DNA of 64,000 nt from an uncultured Lachnospiraceae bacterium (GTDB taxonomy: Bacteria; Bacillota; Clostridia; Lachnospirales; Lachnospiraceae), in assembly GCA_910579505.1 (NCBI GenBank), contig CAJTTZ010000008.1, positions 1 to 64,000 on the forward strand, in the 5' to 3' direction. Below are positions 9,351 to 18,766 of the stretch, one piece after another. The notes beneath the pieces are model-generated. The model was not told the origin of the DNA. It did no database searches and worked only from the letters and a program-made list of their open reading frames with translations. Within the stretch, counting starts at the first letter, position 1. Each line of letters begins with the position of its first letter. The translations under genes and the position numbers were made by a program.

Positions 9351-12341
9351 TTATGCATTTTTGTTTTGCCTGGAAAGCCACCTTGCCAGCATCCGCTGAA
9401 GCTGGTCAATATCCAATGGCTTTGACATATGTTCGTTCATACCGCAGGCTTTCGACTGCTGTATGTCCTCCAGAAAGGCATTCGCAGTCATCGCCACAAT
9501 GGGAATCTTTCTGGCGTCCTCCCGCTCCATGGCACGAATCGACGTCGTCGCTTCATATCCATTCATCACAGGCATCTGCAAATCCATGAGAATCAGATCA
9601 TAGTAGCCTTCGTCAGAAGCAGTCACCATGTCCACCGCTTCCTTTCCGTTCTCCGCCGTCTCAACCATTGCTCCCGTCATGGAAAGAATTTCCGTGGCAA
9701 TTTCCCTGTTCAGGTCATTGTCCTCCACCACCAGAATCCGTTTGTCGGAATAATCCGCCTCCCCGATCTGCTCAAGCGTCTCTTCCGCCTGTTTTACTAC
9801 CTCCCTGGGAATAAAATTGCGGAACGCCGTTAACAGTCTGGTCTTATCAAACGGTTTCCTGATAAACGCGTTTACGCCTGCCATCCGCGCTTCCACTTCG
9901 ATATCCACCCATTCGTGGGCCGAGACAAGAATAATGGGAATTTCCACACCTTCCTGTCTGCGTATCGCTTTCGCTGTCTCCATACCGTTCATACCCGGCA
10001 TGTTCACATCCAGCAGGATCGCAAAAACGTCTTCCCCTTTCCGCCGTTTTTCCTTCATATAGTCTAACGCTTCTTCTCCGGACTGCACCCACTCGCCATG
10101 CATACCCATACTGCTTAAAAGGACATTGGTTGTCTCCCCGGCAAAAGGCGAATCATCCACCACCAGAACCGTTCTTCCGGCGAGATCTTTCCTGTTCACC
10201 ACGCCCGGCATCTGATACTTTAAAGGTACGGTAACCGTCACAATCGTCCCGACCCCCGGCTCGCTCTCGATCTGGATGTCCCCGCCCATCATCTGTATAA
10301 TATTCCGGCTGATGGTCAGACCAAGCCCGGTACCCTGAATCTTGCTGGTACGCACATCATCCGCCCGCTCAAAGGGATCATAAATGTGCTGCAGGAACTC
10401 CTCCGTCATACCGATGCCGTTATCCTTAAACACGAACTCAAAACATCCGACATGCTCCTGCTGCGAGGGCTTTTCCGTAATTTCTATGCTGATTGTCCCG
10501 CCCTCTTCCGTATATTTGATGGAATTGCTTATCACGTTGGCGAATATCTGCTGCAGCCTTCTCGCATCTCCACGCACATTGGTATTCTGAACACCGTGGG
10601 CGCGAAATTCTATCTTCTGCTTCTTTTCCCGCGCAGCATCAGAAAGCATATTTACCATGCTGTCTATAATATTCAGAAGGTTAAACTCCTCCTCGTCCAG
10701 AGTGAGCGCACCCGACTCTATCCTGCTCATGTCGAGCACCTCGTTTATGAGCGAGAGCAGATGTTTGCTCGCAGCGGAAACCTTTGCAAGGCATTCCTCC
10801 ATCCCGTCAGGATCGTGAAGCTTGGTGCCCGCGATAGCCGTCATGCCTATAATCGCGTTCATGGGTGTCCTGATGTCATGGGACATTTTGGAAAGGAAGT
10901 CCGTCTTGGCACAGTTGGCACGGTCCGCCGCCTCGTAGGCGTCTAACAGCGCTTTCTTCGTCTCCCTGTCCTTTGCGCGGATATCCGTGATATCTTTGGC
11001 ATTGTTGAGGGCCAGTATGTCGCCGCTGACACCGTCCTTCGTGAGCAGAATGGTGTGCCTTAAGACCACGGGCTGTTCGTCTGTCCCGGAAGTCTCAATT
11101 TCCATAATCAGCTCGTTTTCTCCCCGCTCATAGGCTTCTAACAGATGCCTCGTGTTTATGGTCTGCACGAAAACCTCTCTGTCCTCCGGGAATACCCGCT
11201 CCTTCCCCCAGCGCAGGAAAAAATCGTCCGCGTTGCAGGGCGCCTGCATGCCCATCCTGGCTAACACCGGCTCCATCTGCCCGTCTACAATCTCATAAAA
11301 ATCTTCCTCGATCAGATTCTTCGTCACATTCACATTGAACACGAAAACCGCCTCGGAGACAATCGCCTGCCGATACTGTTCCTCCACGCTCAGCGTACGG
11401 CGCAGCTTCTGGTTCGACTCCCTGATCTTCGCATTCGCCTCCTCCAGCTCCTTCTTCGCCTGAAACAGCTCCGCGTTTTTTCGCAGTATCTGATCCGTCA
11501 TTTCCGTCTCTTTCGCCTTCTCCTCCGTGATATTTTTCACATACCACATGACCCTGGCGTTTTCTTCACTGAAATTTTCCACGGGAACCAGATCGGTCCG
11601 CACCCACTTCCACTCGCCCTCCACCAGACGCAGATAGCTGAAATGGATGGATGCACCGCCATCCATAAACACTCTCTTTAGATTCTCCGCCGACATGATG
11701 TTGGCAAAATTAACCCGGTCCTTTTCCTCCACGTGATTCTGCGCACAGGATGCGACGGTCATCCTGTAATCGCCGTTTAAGCGCTCCACCTCCAGCGCTT
11801 CGCTCTCCACAAACTTCAAATCCACAATCGTATTCTTATTGAGATTAATCTCACTGATTCGGAAATATGTATCCCGAAGCATCCGAAACGCCTCGTTCGA
11901 CAGCTGACTGTCCCTGCGCTCCTCATCAATCAGCCTCACCGCGCTGATCCAGATCCTCCTGCCGTCGCTGGCAGAGGACTGCGTCCGTATCTCACGCACC
12001 CAGACCGGCTCCCCGCTTCCATTCAAAATGCGGTATTCCCTGCTCTCCTCCTCCCCCGGGAGAAAGACCTCCGTGAATATCTTCCGATCCGGCTCATACA
12101 CAGCTTCCAGTACACGGCCGCCTGTTTTTTCCATAAACTGCTCATAAGTCATGCCCATATTATTGAGCGCAAAAGAACTGATAAAATAAACGGGAAATCC
12201 TTCCTCATAGAATCCGCCGACCACTCCAACCGCCACATTTTTGCCAAGCAGATCAATAATCCTGTCCTGATTTTCATCGGAAAGGCTCGTTTCCTCTGTA
12301 CTAAGGAATAACTCCTCCTTGTAAAACCAACGTTTGGCCAT
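9351..12341 (-). CDS. hybrid histidine kinase with PAS domains and two receivers
   Basis: A 996-residue protein with no transmembrane segment. In order: an N-terminal PAS-like sensor (about 30-140), more PAS/PAC-type regions (150-280 and 310-450), a coiled coil (about 275-310), HisKA with the phosphoacceptor His in KMSHDIRTPMNAIIG (near 490), HATPase_c with intact N and G boxes (VISNSIKYTEEGG, GTGLGLTI), then two receiver domains (about 725-845 and 870-990), each with a phosphorylatable Asp (LLDVNMPG and LMDLQMPV). No HPt domain is present, so phosphate must leave through another protein. CGGGAGG precedes the ATG. It is the last gene of an operon with a chemoreceptor, a small membrane protein and an OmpR-type regulator. 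Confidence 0.92.
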   Translation of the reverse strand: MAKRWFYKEELFLSTEETSLSDENQDRIIDLLGKNVAVGVVGGFYEEGFPVYFISSFALNNMGMTYEQFMEKTGGRVLEAVYEPDRKIFTEVFLPGEEESREYRILNGSGEPVWVREIRTQSSASDGRRIWISAVRLIDEERRDSQLSNEAFRMLRDTYFRISEINLNKNTIVDLKFVESEALEVERLNGDYRMTVASCAQNHVEEKDRVNFANIMSAENLKRVFMDGGASIHFSYLRLVEGEWKWVRTDLVPVENFSEENARVMWYVKNITEEKAKETEMTDQILRKNAELFQAKKELEEANAKIRESNQKLRRTLSVEEQYRQAIVSEAVFVFNVNVTKNLIEEDFYEIVDGQMEPVLARMGMQAPCNADDFFLRWGKERVFPEDREVFVQTINTRHLLEAYERGENELIMEIETSGTDEQPVVLRHTILLTKDGVSGDILALNNAKDITDIRAKDRETKKALLDAYEAADRANCAKTDFLSKMSHDIRTPMNAIIGMTAIAGTKLHDPDGMEECLAKVSAASKHLLSLINEVLDMSRIESGALTLDEEEFNLLNIIDSMVNMLSDAAREKKQKIEFRAHGVQNTNVRGDARRLQQIFANVISNSIKYTEEGGTISIEITEKPSQQEHVGCFEFVFKDNGIGMTEEFLQHIYDPFERADDVRTSKIQGTGLGLTISRNIIQMMGGDIQIESEPGVGTIVTVTVPLKYQMPGVVNRKDLAGRTVLVVDDSPFAGETTNVLLSSMGMHGEWVQSGEEALDYMKEKRRKGEDVFAILLDVNMPGMNGMETAKAIRRQEGVEIPIILVSAHEWVDIEVEARMAGVNAFIRKPFDKTRLLTAFRNFIPREVVKQAEETLEQIGEADYSDKRILVVEDNDLNREIATEILSMTGAMVETAENGKEAVDMVTASDEGYYDLILMDLQMPVMNGYEATTSIRAMEREDARKIPIVAMTANAFLEDIQQSKACGMNEHMSKPLDIDQLQRMLARWLSRQNKNA

Positions 12342-12390
12342 TTCTACCTCCCGTCATATCCGTCTGCCCAATCCAGACTAATGACTTGAT

Positions 12391-13068
12391 TTATTCTCCT
12401 TCAAACTTATATCCCATGCCCCATATTGTTTTTATCAGTTCGCCCTTATCTCCCATCTTGCTGCGGAGTTTTTTTACGTGGGTGTCTATTGTTCTGGCAT
12501 CCCCGAAATAGTCGTAATTCCAGACGCTGTTCAAAATCTTTTCCCGGGAAAGGGCAATCCCCCTATTTTCCATGAAGTACGCGAGCAGTTCAAACTCCTT
12601 GTAGCTTAAGTCAACCGGCTTTCCTTCCACCATTACGCTATGCGCCTGTTTGTCGAGCCGGATTCCGCCCGCTTCCACGATCATCTCCGCAGCCGCCTGT
12701 CCTGTTCTGCGCAGAATGGCTTCCACCCGCGCCACGAGAATTTTCGGGCTGAAGGGCTTAGAAATATATTCATCCACCCCCAGTTCAAATCCCAGAAGTT
12801 CATCTCTCTCGTCTGATTTGGCTGTCAGCATAATAATAGGAACCTTGGAGTACGCGCGTATTTCCCGGCACACCTGCCAGCCGTCCATCTTGGGCATCAT
12901 CACGTCCAAAATCACCAGATCCATATCGTTTTTTTCAAAAAAAAGGTCGAGCGCCTCCTCTCCGTCAGCCGCCTCTACAACCTCATAATTATTCTTTACC
13001 AGAAAATCCCGAACCAGCTTACGCATACGGCTCTCATCGTCCACCACAAGGATCTTCGACTTATCCAT
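12391..13068 (-). CDS. OmpR/PhoB-family response regulator
   Basis: A 225-residue DNA-binding regulator. The receiver domain (about 5-115) has the acidic pair DDE, the phosphorylated Asp in VILDVMMPKMDG and the Lys of the YISKPFSP motif. The C-terminal winged helix (about 130-225) includes the typical SREKILNSVWNYDYFGDARTID..HVKKLRSK signature. It lies 44 nt after the small membrane protein and 49 nt before the hybrid kinase in one operon. The hybrid kinase has its own receivers, so this regulator could instead be served by the orphan HAMP kinase at 1139-2602, whose architecture is the usual partner of OmpR-type regulators. That pairing is inference. Confidence 0.9.
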   Translation of the reverse strand: MDKSKILVVDDESRMRKLVRDFLVKNNYEVVEAADGEEALDLFFEKNDMDLVILDVMMPKMDGWQVCREIRAYSKVPIIMLTAKSDERDELLGFELGVDEYISKPFSPKILVARVEAILRRTGQAAAEMIVEAGGIRLDKQAHSVMVEGKPVDLSYKEFELLAYFMENRGIALSREKILNSVWNYDYFGDARTIDTHVKKLRSKMGDKGELIKTIWGMGYKFEGE

Positions 13069-13112
13069 ATACCGCCCTGCCTCTCTTCCTGTCCTTGAAC
13101 CGAACTGTTACG

Positions 13113-13679
13113 TCATTGTTCATTTAACTGCCCGGTCTCCAGCTTACGCTCTGCCTCCCGGACGGCATTCTCCCGCCTGGTAAGCTCCTGCTCCCACTCC
13201 GAATATTCATTCACCACAGCCTGCCTGTAATTCACAATATTGGGCGTATCACTGTTCCACGCTATGACAAGCATCGCCGCAACAAGAAATACAAGCACCA
13301 CATTGATCAGCACCGAAGTCACGAACCGCCCCTGGTATTCCGGATGCCGTTTCGCTACGCTCATCCTGATCGAGCGGCTGTTTGCCGTCTTGTTGCTGAA
13401 TGTCCCCCGAAGCGGAACCGGCTGTATCTTATCCGCCGGCACACCCCATTTTTCCATTTCCCTCTGCATCTTCTGCAGATAGCTTAATCCGATGGGTGTC
13501 AGGAACACTTGATTTTCCACCGCCCGGTTATAGACGAGCAGTACGTTCTGGGGCTTACGGTAATCAAGCCTCTGCTCCAGATTCTCCACCTTCTTTATTT
13601 CCATTCTGGCCGTCTCCGCATCCGCTATTGTCGCAAAGCGGTAACCGCCGACGACCAGATCATCCTCGCGCTTTTCCAT
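13113..13679 (-). CDS. small membrane protein of the sensory operon
   Basis: A 188-residue protein I do not recognise as a named family. The N-terminal ~105 residues are soluble and mixed alpha/beta, beginning with a segment around GGYRFATIADAETARMEIKK that resembles regulatory alpha/beta modules. A single transmembrane helix lies near residues 120-142, followed by a charged Glu/Arg coiled coil (about 155-185). GGGGAG lies seven bases before the ATG. It is between the chemoreceptor (22 nt upstream) and the response regulator (44 nt downstream), so it probably works in the same signalling pathway, perhaps as a membrane scaffold. That role is inference. Confidence 0.75.
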   Translation of the reverse strand: MEKREDDLVVGGYRFATIADAETARMEIKKVENLEQRLDYRKPQNVLLVYNRAVENQVFLTPIGLSYLQKMQREMEKWGVPADKIQPVPLRGTFSNKTANSRSIRMSVAKRHPEYQGRFVTSVLINVVLVFLVAAMLVIAWNSDTPNIVNYRQAVVNEYSEWEQELTRRENAVREAERKLETGQLNEQ

Positions 13680-13701
13680 AAATACTCCCCAAAGACATCC
13701 G

Positions 13702-15426
13702 TCAGATTTTGAAGATACTCATGCTCTGTTCCAGATGCTCCGCCACCTCTTTGAGCTTCGTCGCATTCTCGGAAATACTGTACACAATGGTACTTACCTC
13801 CGTGACGGAAGCGGAAGTCTCCTCCGTGCTGGCCGCATTCTCCTCAGCGATAGCCGTCAGGTTCTGCACAACGTCCACCACGTTGACTCTCGCCTCATCC
13901 AGTCTCTTCGTCTTATCCGCAATCTGATTCACACCGTCAAGGGACTGGGTAATGCCGTTTCTCACCTGTGCAAAGCGCTCGTTCGTCCGGCCAACGCTTT
14001 CGCTCTGGCTCTCCATGATCTTCTTCACATCCTCCATCGTGGCCACGGACTTCTGGGAATCCTCGATCAGGGAATCAATGATATTTTCTATCTGTCTGGC
14101 GGATTCATTGGACTGCTCAGCCAGCTTCTGTATCTGGCTTGCCACCACCGCAAATCCTCTGCCCTGCTCGCCGGCCCTTGCCGCCTCTATGCTTGCATTC
14201 AGGGAGAGTAAATTTGTCTCCTCCGCAATGGAAGTAATGAGCGAAGTAGCCTCCCTGATCTTCATGGCGGATTCGTTCGTCGTGTTGGTCTGCTCGTAAA
14301 TCACGTCGATGGCTTCTCTTGCACGGTCGTTGATCTTCTCCAGATTCTGCAGTGTCTCAAACGCCTCGTCGCTTGATTTTCTCATATCGTTGGCATTGTC
14401 GGTAAGCTCCTCCACCTGTCTGGTAGTCTCCTCCACCATGCTGCCCATCAGTATCACGTTCTCCGTGGCTTTCTGTGTTTCGTCCGCCTGTGAGGACGCG
14501 CCGTCGGATATTTCGGAAACCGCTTTCTCCACCTGTTCCACCGTCGTCGCCGTCTCAGAAGCGTTCACGTTCAGGACATCGGAAGCCTCGTACAGCTTCT
14601 CGCTCTGCTTCCGCAGATCACTCACAACTTCCACGAGCTGCCTCCTAAGCTCCGCCACCGCCCGGCTCATCTGTCCTGTCTCATCCGCCCGTGCCGTCAG
14701 CTTCGCCTGCCCTTCGATTTCAGAGAAGTCCATGTGGGCAAGCTGCCCCACCACACCTGTCACCTTAATGATAGGTTTGATAATCCTGCTCACAAAGAAA
14801 AATCCGATAATGCTGGCAATGATAACCATGACAACCGTACACACAGTTCCTGTGAGCGTAACCCGGTGCACGGTGCTCATCAGTTCATCCTCGTCCACCG
14901 AGATCACCAGTATACAGTGTCCTCGCTCCGTCACATAGTAGGCCGCATACTTTGCGGAACCTTTAAACTCATACTCCACAACATCCGGCTCGGGAACGGT
15001 GCCGCTTGCTATCTCCGCCGCCACACCTTTCACCACCTCATTCTCTACCGGCTGCCCCACTTTATCCTTTGTCGGGTGATAGAGCATCGTTCCTTCCGCT
15101 GAAACCAGGTAGGCATAGCTGGAATCCACGCCCTTCAGGCCAACCCCGCCGAGGGAATCGGCCAGACTATTATAATGGGTCGCCGTATTATATCCTTTCT
15201 GTTCAATCTCTGACTGCAGCTTTTCGCCGTATGCCAGCGCCAGGTCGTAGAGATAACTCTGGTTCAGATTCATCAGCGGAATCCTCAGATTCCTGATCAG
15301 CACAACAGAAAGGCATACCGACAGAATAACCATCGCCAGTACCATGACCCCAACTATCTTCGTCCTCAAAGAATTTAGGACATTCCCCTTTTCACCGCTT
15401 TTCACAACCCTTTTTTCTTCCGCCAT
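13702..15426 (-). CDS. methyl-accepting chemotaxis protein, Cache type
   Basis: A 574-residue chemoreceptor. TM1 lies near 22-45; an extracellular Cache domain (about 48-190) contains the family-like 'AYLVSAEGTMLYHPT' segment that contacts small ligands; TM2 lies near 192-215; then a HAMP domain and a long signalling coiled coil. The conserved hairpin tip is present (IAEETNLLSLNASIEAARAGEQGRGFAVVA). The start at 15426 is chosen because GAGAGG lies just upstream and it gives a normal cytoplasmic tail; a longer frame to 15462 has no such site. It heads an operon whose other products are a membrane protein, a response regulator and a hybrid kinase rather than Che proteins, so it may regulate something other than flagella. 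Confidence 0.93.
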   Translation of the reverse strand: MAEEKRVVKSGEKGNVLNSLRTKIVGVMVLAMVILSVCLSVVLIRNLRIPLMNLNQSYLYDLALAYGEKLQSEIEQKGYNTATHYNSLADSLGGVGLKGVDSSYAYLVSAEGTMLYHPTKDKVGQPVENEVVKGVAAEIASGTVPEPDVVEYEFKGSAKYAAYYVTERGHCILVISVDEDELMSTVHRVTLTGTVCTVVMVIIASIIGFFFVSRIIKPIIKVTGVVGQLAHMDFSEIEGQAKLTARADETGQMSRAVAELRRQLVEVVSDLRKQSEKLYEASDVLNVNASETATTVEQVEKAVSEISDGASSQADETQKATENVILMGSMVEETTRQVEELTDNANDMRKSSDEAFETLQNLEKINDRAREAIDVIYEQTNTTNESAMKIREATSLITSIAEETNLLSLNASIEAARAGEQGRGFAVVASQIQKLAEQSNESARQIENIIDSLIEDSQKSVATMEDVKKIMESQSESVGRTNERFAQVRNGITQSLDGVNQIADKTKRLDEARVNVVDVVQNLTAIAEENAASTEETSASVTEVSTIVYSISENATKLKEVAEHLEQSMSIFKI

Positions 15427-15472
15427 AATGCGCCCTCTCTCCCCCTGGTAAAAGTACACCATATTTCTTTAT

Positions 15473-15501
15473 ATTCTACAGCCAAATGATAACTATGTCC
15501 A
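15473..15501 (-). promoter_or_regulatory. promoter of the chemoreceptor operon
   Basis: Minus-strand -35 TGGACA (15496-15501), 17-base spacer, -10 TAGAAT (15473-15478), about 45 bases before the start codon. Confidence 0.55.
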
Positions 15502-15557
15502 GTGAATTGTGAAAGAGGCTGTATATACATGGCCAGCGCATATTCTGTTTCCCGTAT

Positions 15558-15606
15558 AAAAAAAGTTCTTAAAACGCCAATTTAAAAGCATTGTAAGAAC
15601 TTTTTA
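15558..15606 (-). terminator. terminator of tmRNA
   Basis: On the minus strand AAAAAGTTCTTA pairs with TAAGAACTTTTTTT, with a run of T immediately after. It begins right after the mature 3' end of ssrA. Confidence 0.8.
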
Positions 15607-15610
15607 AAAG

Positions 15611-15957
15611 TGGACCAGACGGGAGTCGAACCCGTGTCCAAAAGCCCATTCCCTGTCCTTCTACTATCATAGTCGCTCATTTCGGATTGCTCCTCATTCC
15701 CTCCTCCACCGGGAGACCGACACCCCAGTGGATTCAGTAGCCTCTGATACGCCCGCAGGTAAGAGGCGTCCCCTGCGTCGTTTCCTACATAGTCGATGCC
15801 CGGATCTTAATGTGTAGGTGCACTAAGGCGGACAGCTGCCTTTAGGCAGCGTATGCTAAATTATCTTCAGCGTTTGTGTTTAAGTTTGCGATTTGACGCA
15901 TCAGCCTGCGGATAGCTTCTCCAGCTGCAAGACCCCTGTCGAAACCTTGACTGGCCC
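15611..15957 (-). ncRNA. ssrA: tmRNA
   Basis: One-piece transfer-messenger RNA of about 347 nt that rescues stalled ribosomes with SmpB. The 5' end GGGCCAG pairs with CTGGTCC at the 3' end to form the acceptor stem. The T arm (GGTTCGACTCC) and the 5' D-loop-like GGTTTCGACAGGGG are clear. The tag reading frame runs from 15889 down to the stop at 15842-15844 and encodes ANLNTNAEDNLAYAA, ending in the protease-targeting LAYAA-type tail. CCA does not appear to be fully encoded. It lies about 105 nt downstream of smpB, the classical order, and is followed by its own terminator. Confidence 0.95.
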
Positions 15958-16062
15958 ATATTGATACCATAAAAATTGTATGCCCGGAATTACGAAGTAA
16001 TTCTTTGGACACAGGATACTAATCCTATGTTTAGTATATCATTATTTTTTATACTATGCAAT

Positions 16063-16527
16063 CTACAGGTTTTTGATTTTAAATTCTCTCTCATGCTCCC
16101 TGCGCATGTCTTTCTTCGCGATATCCTGCCGCTTGTCATAGAGTTTCTTACCCTTGGCAAGACCGATCTCTATCTTCGCCCTGCCGTCCTTAAAGTACAC
16201 CTGCAGCGGGACAACCGTATAGCCCTGCTCGGCCATTCTCCCCGCCAGTTTTCTTATCTCAAGCTTATGAAGCAGAAGTTTCCTTGGACGCAGCGGGTCT
16301 TTGTTGAAAATATTTCCCTTCTCATAAGGGCTTATATTCATGCCGTAGACAAAAGTCTCCCCGTTCTCAATCCTTACATATGCCTCCTTGATGCTGCACT
16401 TGCCCATGCGCAGGGACTTTACCTCCGTGCCGTGGAGCGCAAGGCCCGCCTCATATTTTTCCTCTATAAAATAGTCATGGTACGCTTTTTTATTATTTGC
16501 CACCAGTTTCATGGCTTCTTTTGCCAT
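16063..16527 (-). CDS. smpB: SsrA-binding protein SmpB
   Basis: A 154-residue partner of tmRNA in trans-translation, normal length for the family. Conserved motifs include NKKAYHDYFIEEKYEAGLALHGTEVKSLR near the N-terminus, 'NPYEKGN'-like 'ISPYEKGNIF' in the middle, and the basic C-terminal tail (GLAKGKKLYDKRQDIAKKD) that enters the mRNA channel. The ATG at 16527 has GAAGGTGGAAG just upstream; an in-frame ATG at 16545 would add six residues and overlap rnr by four bases. It is coupled to rnr upstream and followed by ssrA, the classical arrangement. Confidence 0.97.
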   Translation of the reverse strand: MAKEAMKLVANNKKAYHDYFIEEKYEAGLALHGTEVKSLRMGKCSIKEAYVRIENGETFVYGMNISPYEKGNIFNKDPLRPRKLLLHKLEIRKLAGRMAEQGYTVVPLQVYFKDGRAKIEIGLAKGKKLYDKRQDIAKKDMRREHEREFKIKNL

Positions 16528-16541
16528 ACTTCCACCTTCTT

Positions 16542-18671
16542 TCAATCCTCTTCGTGAAACACAAAGTCCACCGTTCTCGCCAGACGATCCACACCCTTCA
16601 CCTGTATGGTTACGCGCTGCCCAAGCTTATATGAGACGCCGCTCTCCTTGCCGACCATCTCGCAGGCTTCCTCATCATAATAAAAATAGTCTCCTGCCAG
16701 CGAGGACACATGGATCAGTCCCTCCACGGTATTTTGCAGTTCCACATAAATCCCCCACTGGGTAATGCCGCAGATCACGCCATCATAGATCTCCCCGATG
16801 CGCTCTTCCATATATTCCGCTTTCTTAAGCTTATCGGTCTCCCGCTCCGCCTCAGCGGCGCGCCGTTCCATCTTAGAGGCATGTTTTGCCACCTCCGGCA
16901 GTTTTTCTTCATAATGACTGATACGCTCTTCGGAAAGTTTTCCCCGAAGCTGTTCTTTGATGATGCGGTGGATCTGCAGATCCGGGTAGCGTCTGATGGG
17001 CGAGGTAAAGTGGCAGTAATACTGGCAGGCAAGCCCGAAATGCCCTGTGCACTCCACCGTATACTTCGCCTGCTTCATGCTCCTGAGCGTCAGGCGGCTG
17101 ATCAGCGTCTCCTCGTCCGTGTCCGCAATCTTATTAAGAAGTTTCTGCAGCTCCTTCGGGTGAATTTCCTCCCCCGTCTGCTTGATATGGTAACCGAAAT
17201 TTCTGATAAAGGTCGAGAGTTTCTTTATTTTATCCGGGTCAGGCTTCTCATGGGTCCGATACACAAAAGGGGTCTCCAGCCAGAAAAAGTGCTGCGCAAC
17301 CGTCTCGTTGGCAATCAGCATAAAGTCCTCAATGATTTTCGTCGCCACATTGCGCTCATAGGGTTTGATCTCCACGGGACGCCCATCTTCATCCAGGATG
17401 ATCTTGCTCTCCGCGAAATCAAAGTCGATGGAGCCGCGCTTATGCCTTTTCTTTCTGAGAAGCGACGCCAGTTCCTCCATGTCCTCAAACATGGGCACAA
17501 GCGTCCCATACGCTTTCCGCTCCGCCTCGTCCTTGTCCTCCAGGATCTTTCTGACAGAAGTGTAGGACATTCTGCGGTCAACCCTTATCACGGTTTCCTC
17601 GATCTGATAGTCTGTCACTTCACCCTTCCCGTTGATCGTCATCAGACAGCTCAAGGCAAGCCTGTCCACTCCCTGATTCAGGGAGCAGATGCCGTTTGAA
17701 AGCTTATGCGGCAGCATGGGGATCACCCTGTCCACGAGATAAACGCTTGTCCCCCGCTCCAAAGCCTCCCAGTCAAGCGCGGAATTTTCCTGCACATAAT
17801 TAGTCACATCCGCGATGTGGACGCCCAGATGGAAAAGTCCTCCCTCATCCTTAAAAAGGCTGACCGCGTCGTCTAAATCCTTGGCGTCCTCCCCGTCTAT
17901 GGTCACCATCTGCAGGCCGCGCAGGTCCGTGCGCCCCGCCCTGTCCGCCTCCGACACGGTTTCCGGCGTCCGGTTCGCCTGGTTCATCACCTTCTCGCCA
18001 AATTCCGTGGGGAGTTCAAAGCCGCGCACAATGGACATGATATCCACGCCGGGATCATTGATATGCCCGATCAGTTCTACGACTCTGCCCTCCGGCTTAT
18101 GCCGCTCATCCCCGTAAGAAGTCAGTTCCACCACGACCTTGTGCCCCGTAACCGCCCCCTTGGACCGCTCCTTCGGCACAAAGATATCCGTTCCTATCTT
18201 GCTGTTATCGGGTATCACAAAGCCGAAATTCTGGGACTGTTCGTAAGTGCCCACAAGCTGCTTCGTGCCCCGCTCCAGAATACGGACAACCTCTGCCTCC
18301 CGTCTCTGACCCCGCCGTCCGGGCAGAAAGGCGATCTGCACCCTGTCCATGTGAAAGGCGCCGCCCGTCTTGTCTTCGGGAATAAAAAAGTCCTCCTCAT
18401 ATCCCTCGACCTCCACAAAGCCGAAGCCTCTGGCATTGCCGATAAACGTGCCAACGGGACGGTTCACATCCGGCTTCACATATCTGCCCTGCTTCGTAAG
18501 CTGTATTTTCCCTTCCGACAAAAGCGCGCCCAGCACCTCCCGGAACGCTTCCCTGTCCGACGGGGCTACCTGCATAAATGCAGCCAGCTCTTTTTCCTTC
18601 ATCGGCACATACTGTTCATCCGCCACCAGTTCGCATATTAAATTTTTACGTTTTTCAAATTGTGTGTCCAT
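16542..18671 (-). CDS. rnr: ribonuclease R
   Basis: A 709-residue processive 3'-5' exoribonuclease of the RNase II/R family; it degrades structured RNA and works with tmRNA-SmpB on faulty mRNA. Domains: an N-terminal winged-helix-like region and cold-shock domains (about 1-215), the RNB catalytic domain (about 240-570) with the metal-binding Asp cluster in GEDAKDLDDAVSL, the 'SPIRRYPDLQIHR' motif, and a C-terminal S1 RNA-binding domain (about 620-705). Length is typical. GGAAGG precedes the ATG. It lies between secG and smpB, as in many Bacillota. Confidence 0.96.
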   Translation of the reverse strand: MDTQFEKRKNLICELVADEQYVPMKEKELAAFMQVAPSDREAFREVLGALLSEGKIQLTKQGRYVKPDVNRPVGTFIGNARGFGFVEVEGYEEDFFIPEDKTGGAFHMDRVQIAFLPGRRGQRREAEVVRILERGTKQLVGTYEQSQNFGFVIPDNSKIGTDIFVPKERSKGAVTGHKVVVELTSYGDERHKPEGRVVELIGHINDPGVDIMSIVRGFELPTEFGEKVMNQANRTPETVSEADRAGRTDLRGLQMVTIDGEDAKDLDDAVSLFKDEGGLFHLGVHIADVTNYVQENSALDWEALERGTSVYLVDRVIPMLPHKLSNGICSLNQGVDRLALSCLMTINGKGEVTDYQIEETVIRVDRRMSYTSVRKILEDKDEAERKAYGTLVPMFEDMEELASLLRKKRHKRGSIDFDFAESKIILDEDGRPVEIKPYERNVATKIIEDFMLIANETVAQHFFWLETPFVYRTHEKPDPDKIKKLSTFIRNFGYHIKQTGEEIHPKELQKLLNKIADTDEETLISRLTLRSMKQAKYTVECTGHFGLACQYYCHFTSPIRRYPDLQIHRIIKEQLRGKLSEERISHYEEKLPEVAKHASKMERRAAEAERETDKLKKAEYMEERIGEIYDGVICGITQWGIYVELQNTVEGLIHVSSLAGDYFYYDEEACEMVGKESGVSYKLGQRVTIQVKGVDRLARTVDFVFHEED

Positions 18672-18710
18672 TCGCCTTCCGTTTCTGCTGACTCTGCTTA
18701 TACGCGCAAG

Positions 18711-18743
18711 AAAGCACCCTTACGCATGTGCAAGAGTGCTTTT
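18711..18743 (-). terminator. hairpin between secG and rnr
   Basis: On the minus strand AAAGCACTCTTGC pairs with GCGTAAGGGTGCTTT (13 pairs including G-U), but the following sequence has only a short T run. It may be a partial terminator or a processing site that lets some transcription continue into rnr. Confidence 0.55.
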
Positions 18744-18766
18744 CGTTCTTTCCGCTTTAGAATCTT

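Noticed and set aside
9353..9833. Plus-strand frames opposite the hybrid kinase receivers
   Set aside because: Shadow frames of conserved receiver domains.
16710..17699. Plus-strand open frame (329 codons) opposite rnr
   Set aside because: Antisense to the RNB domain of RNase R; composition-driven open frame.
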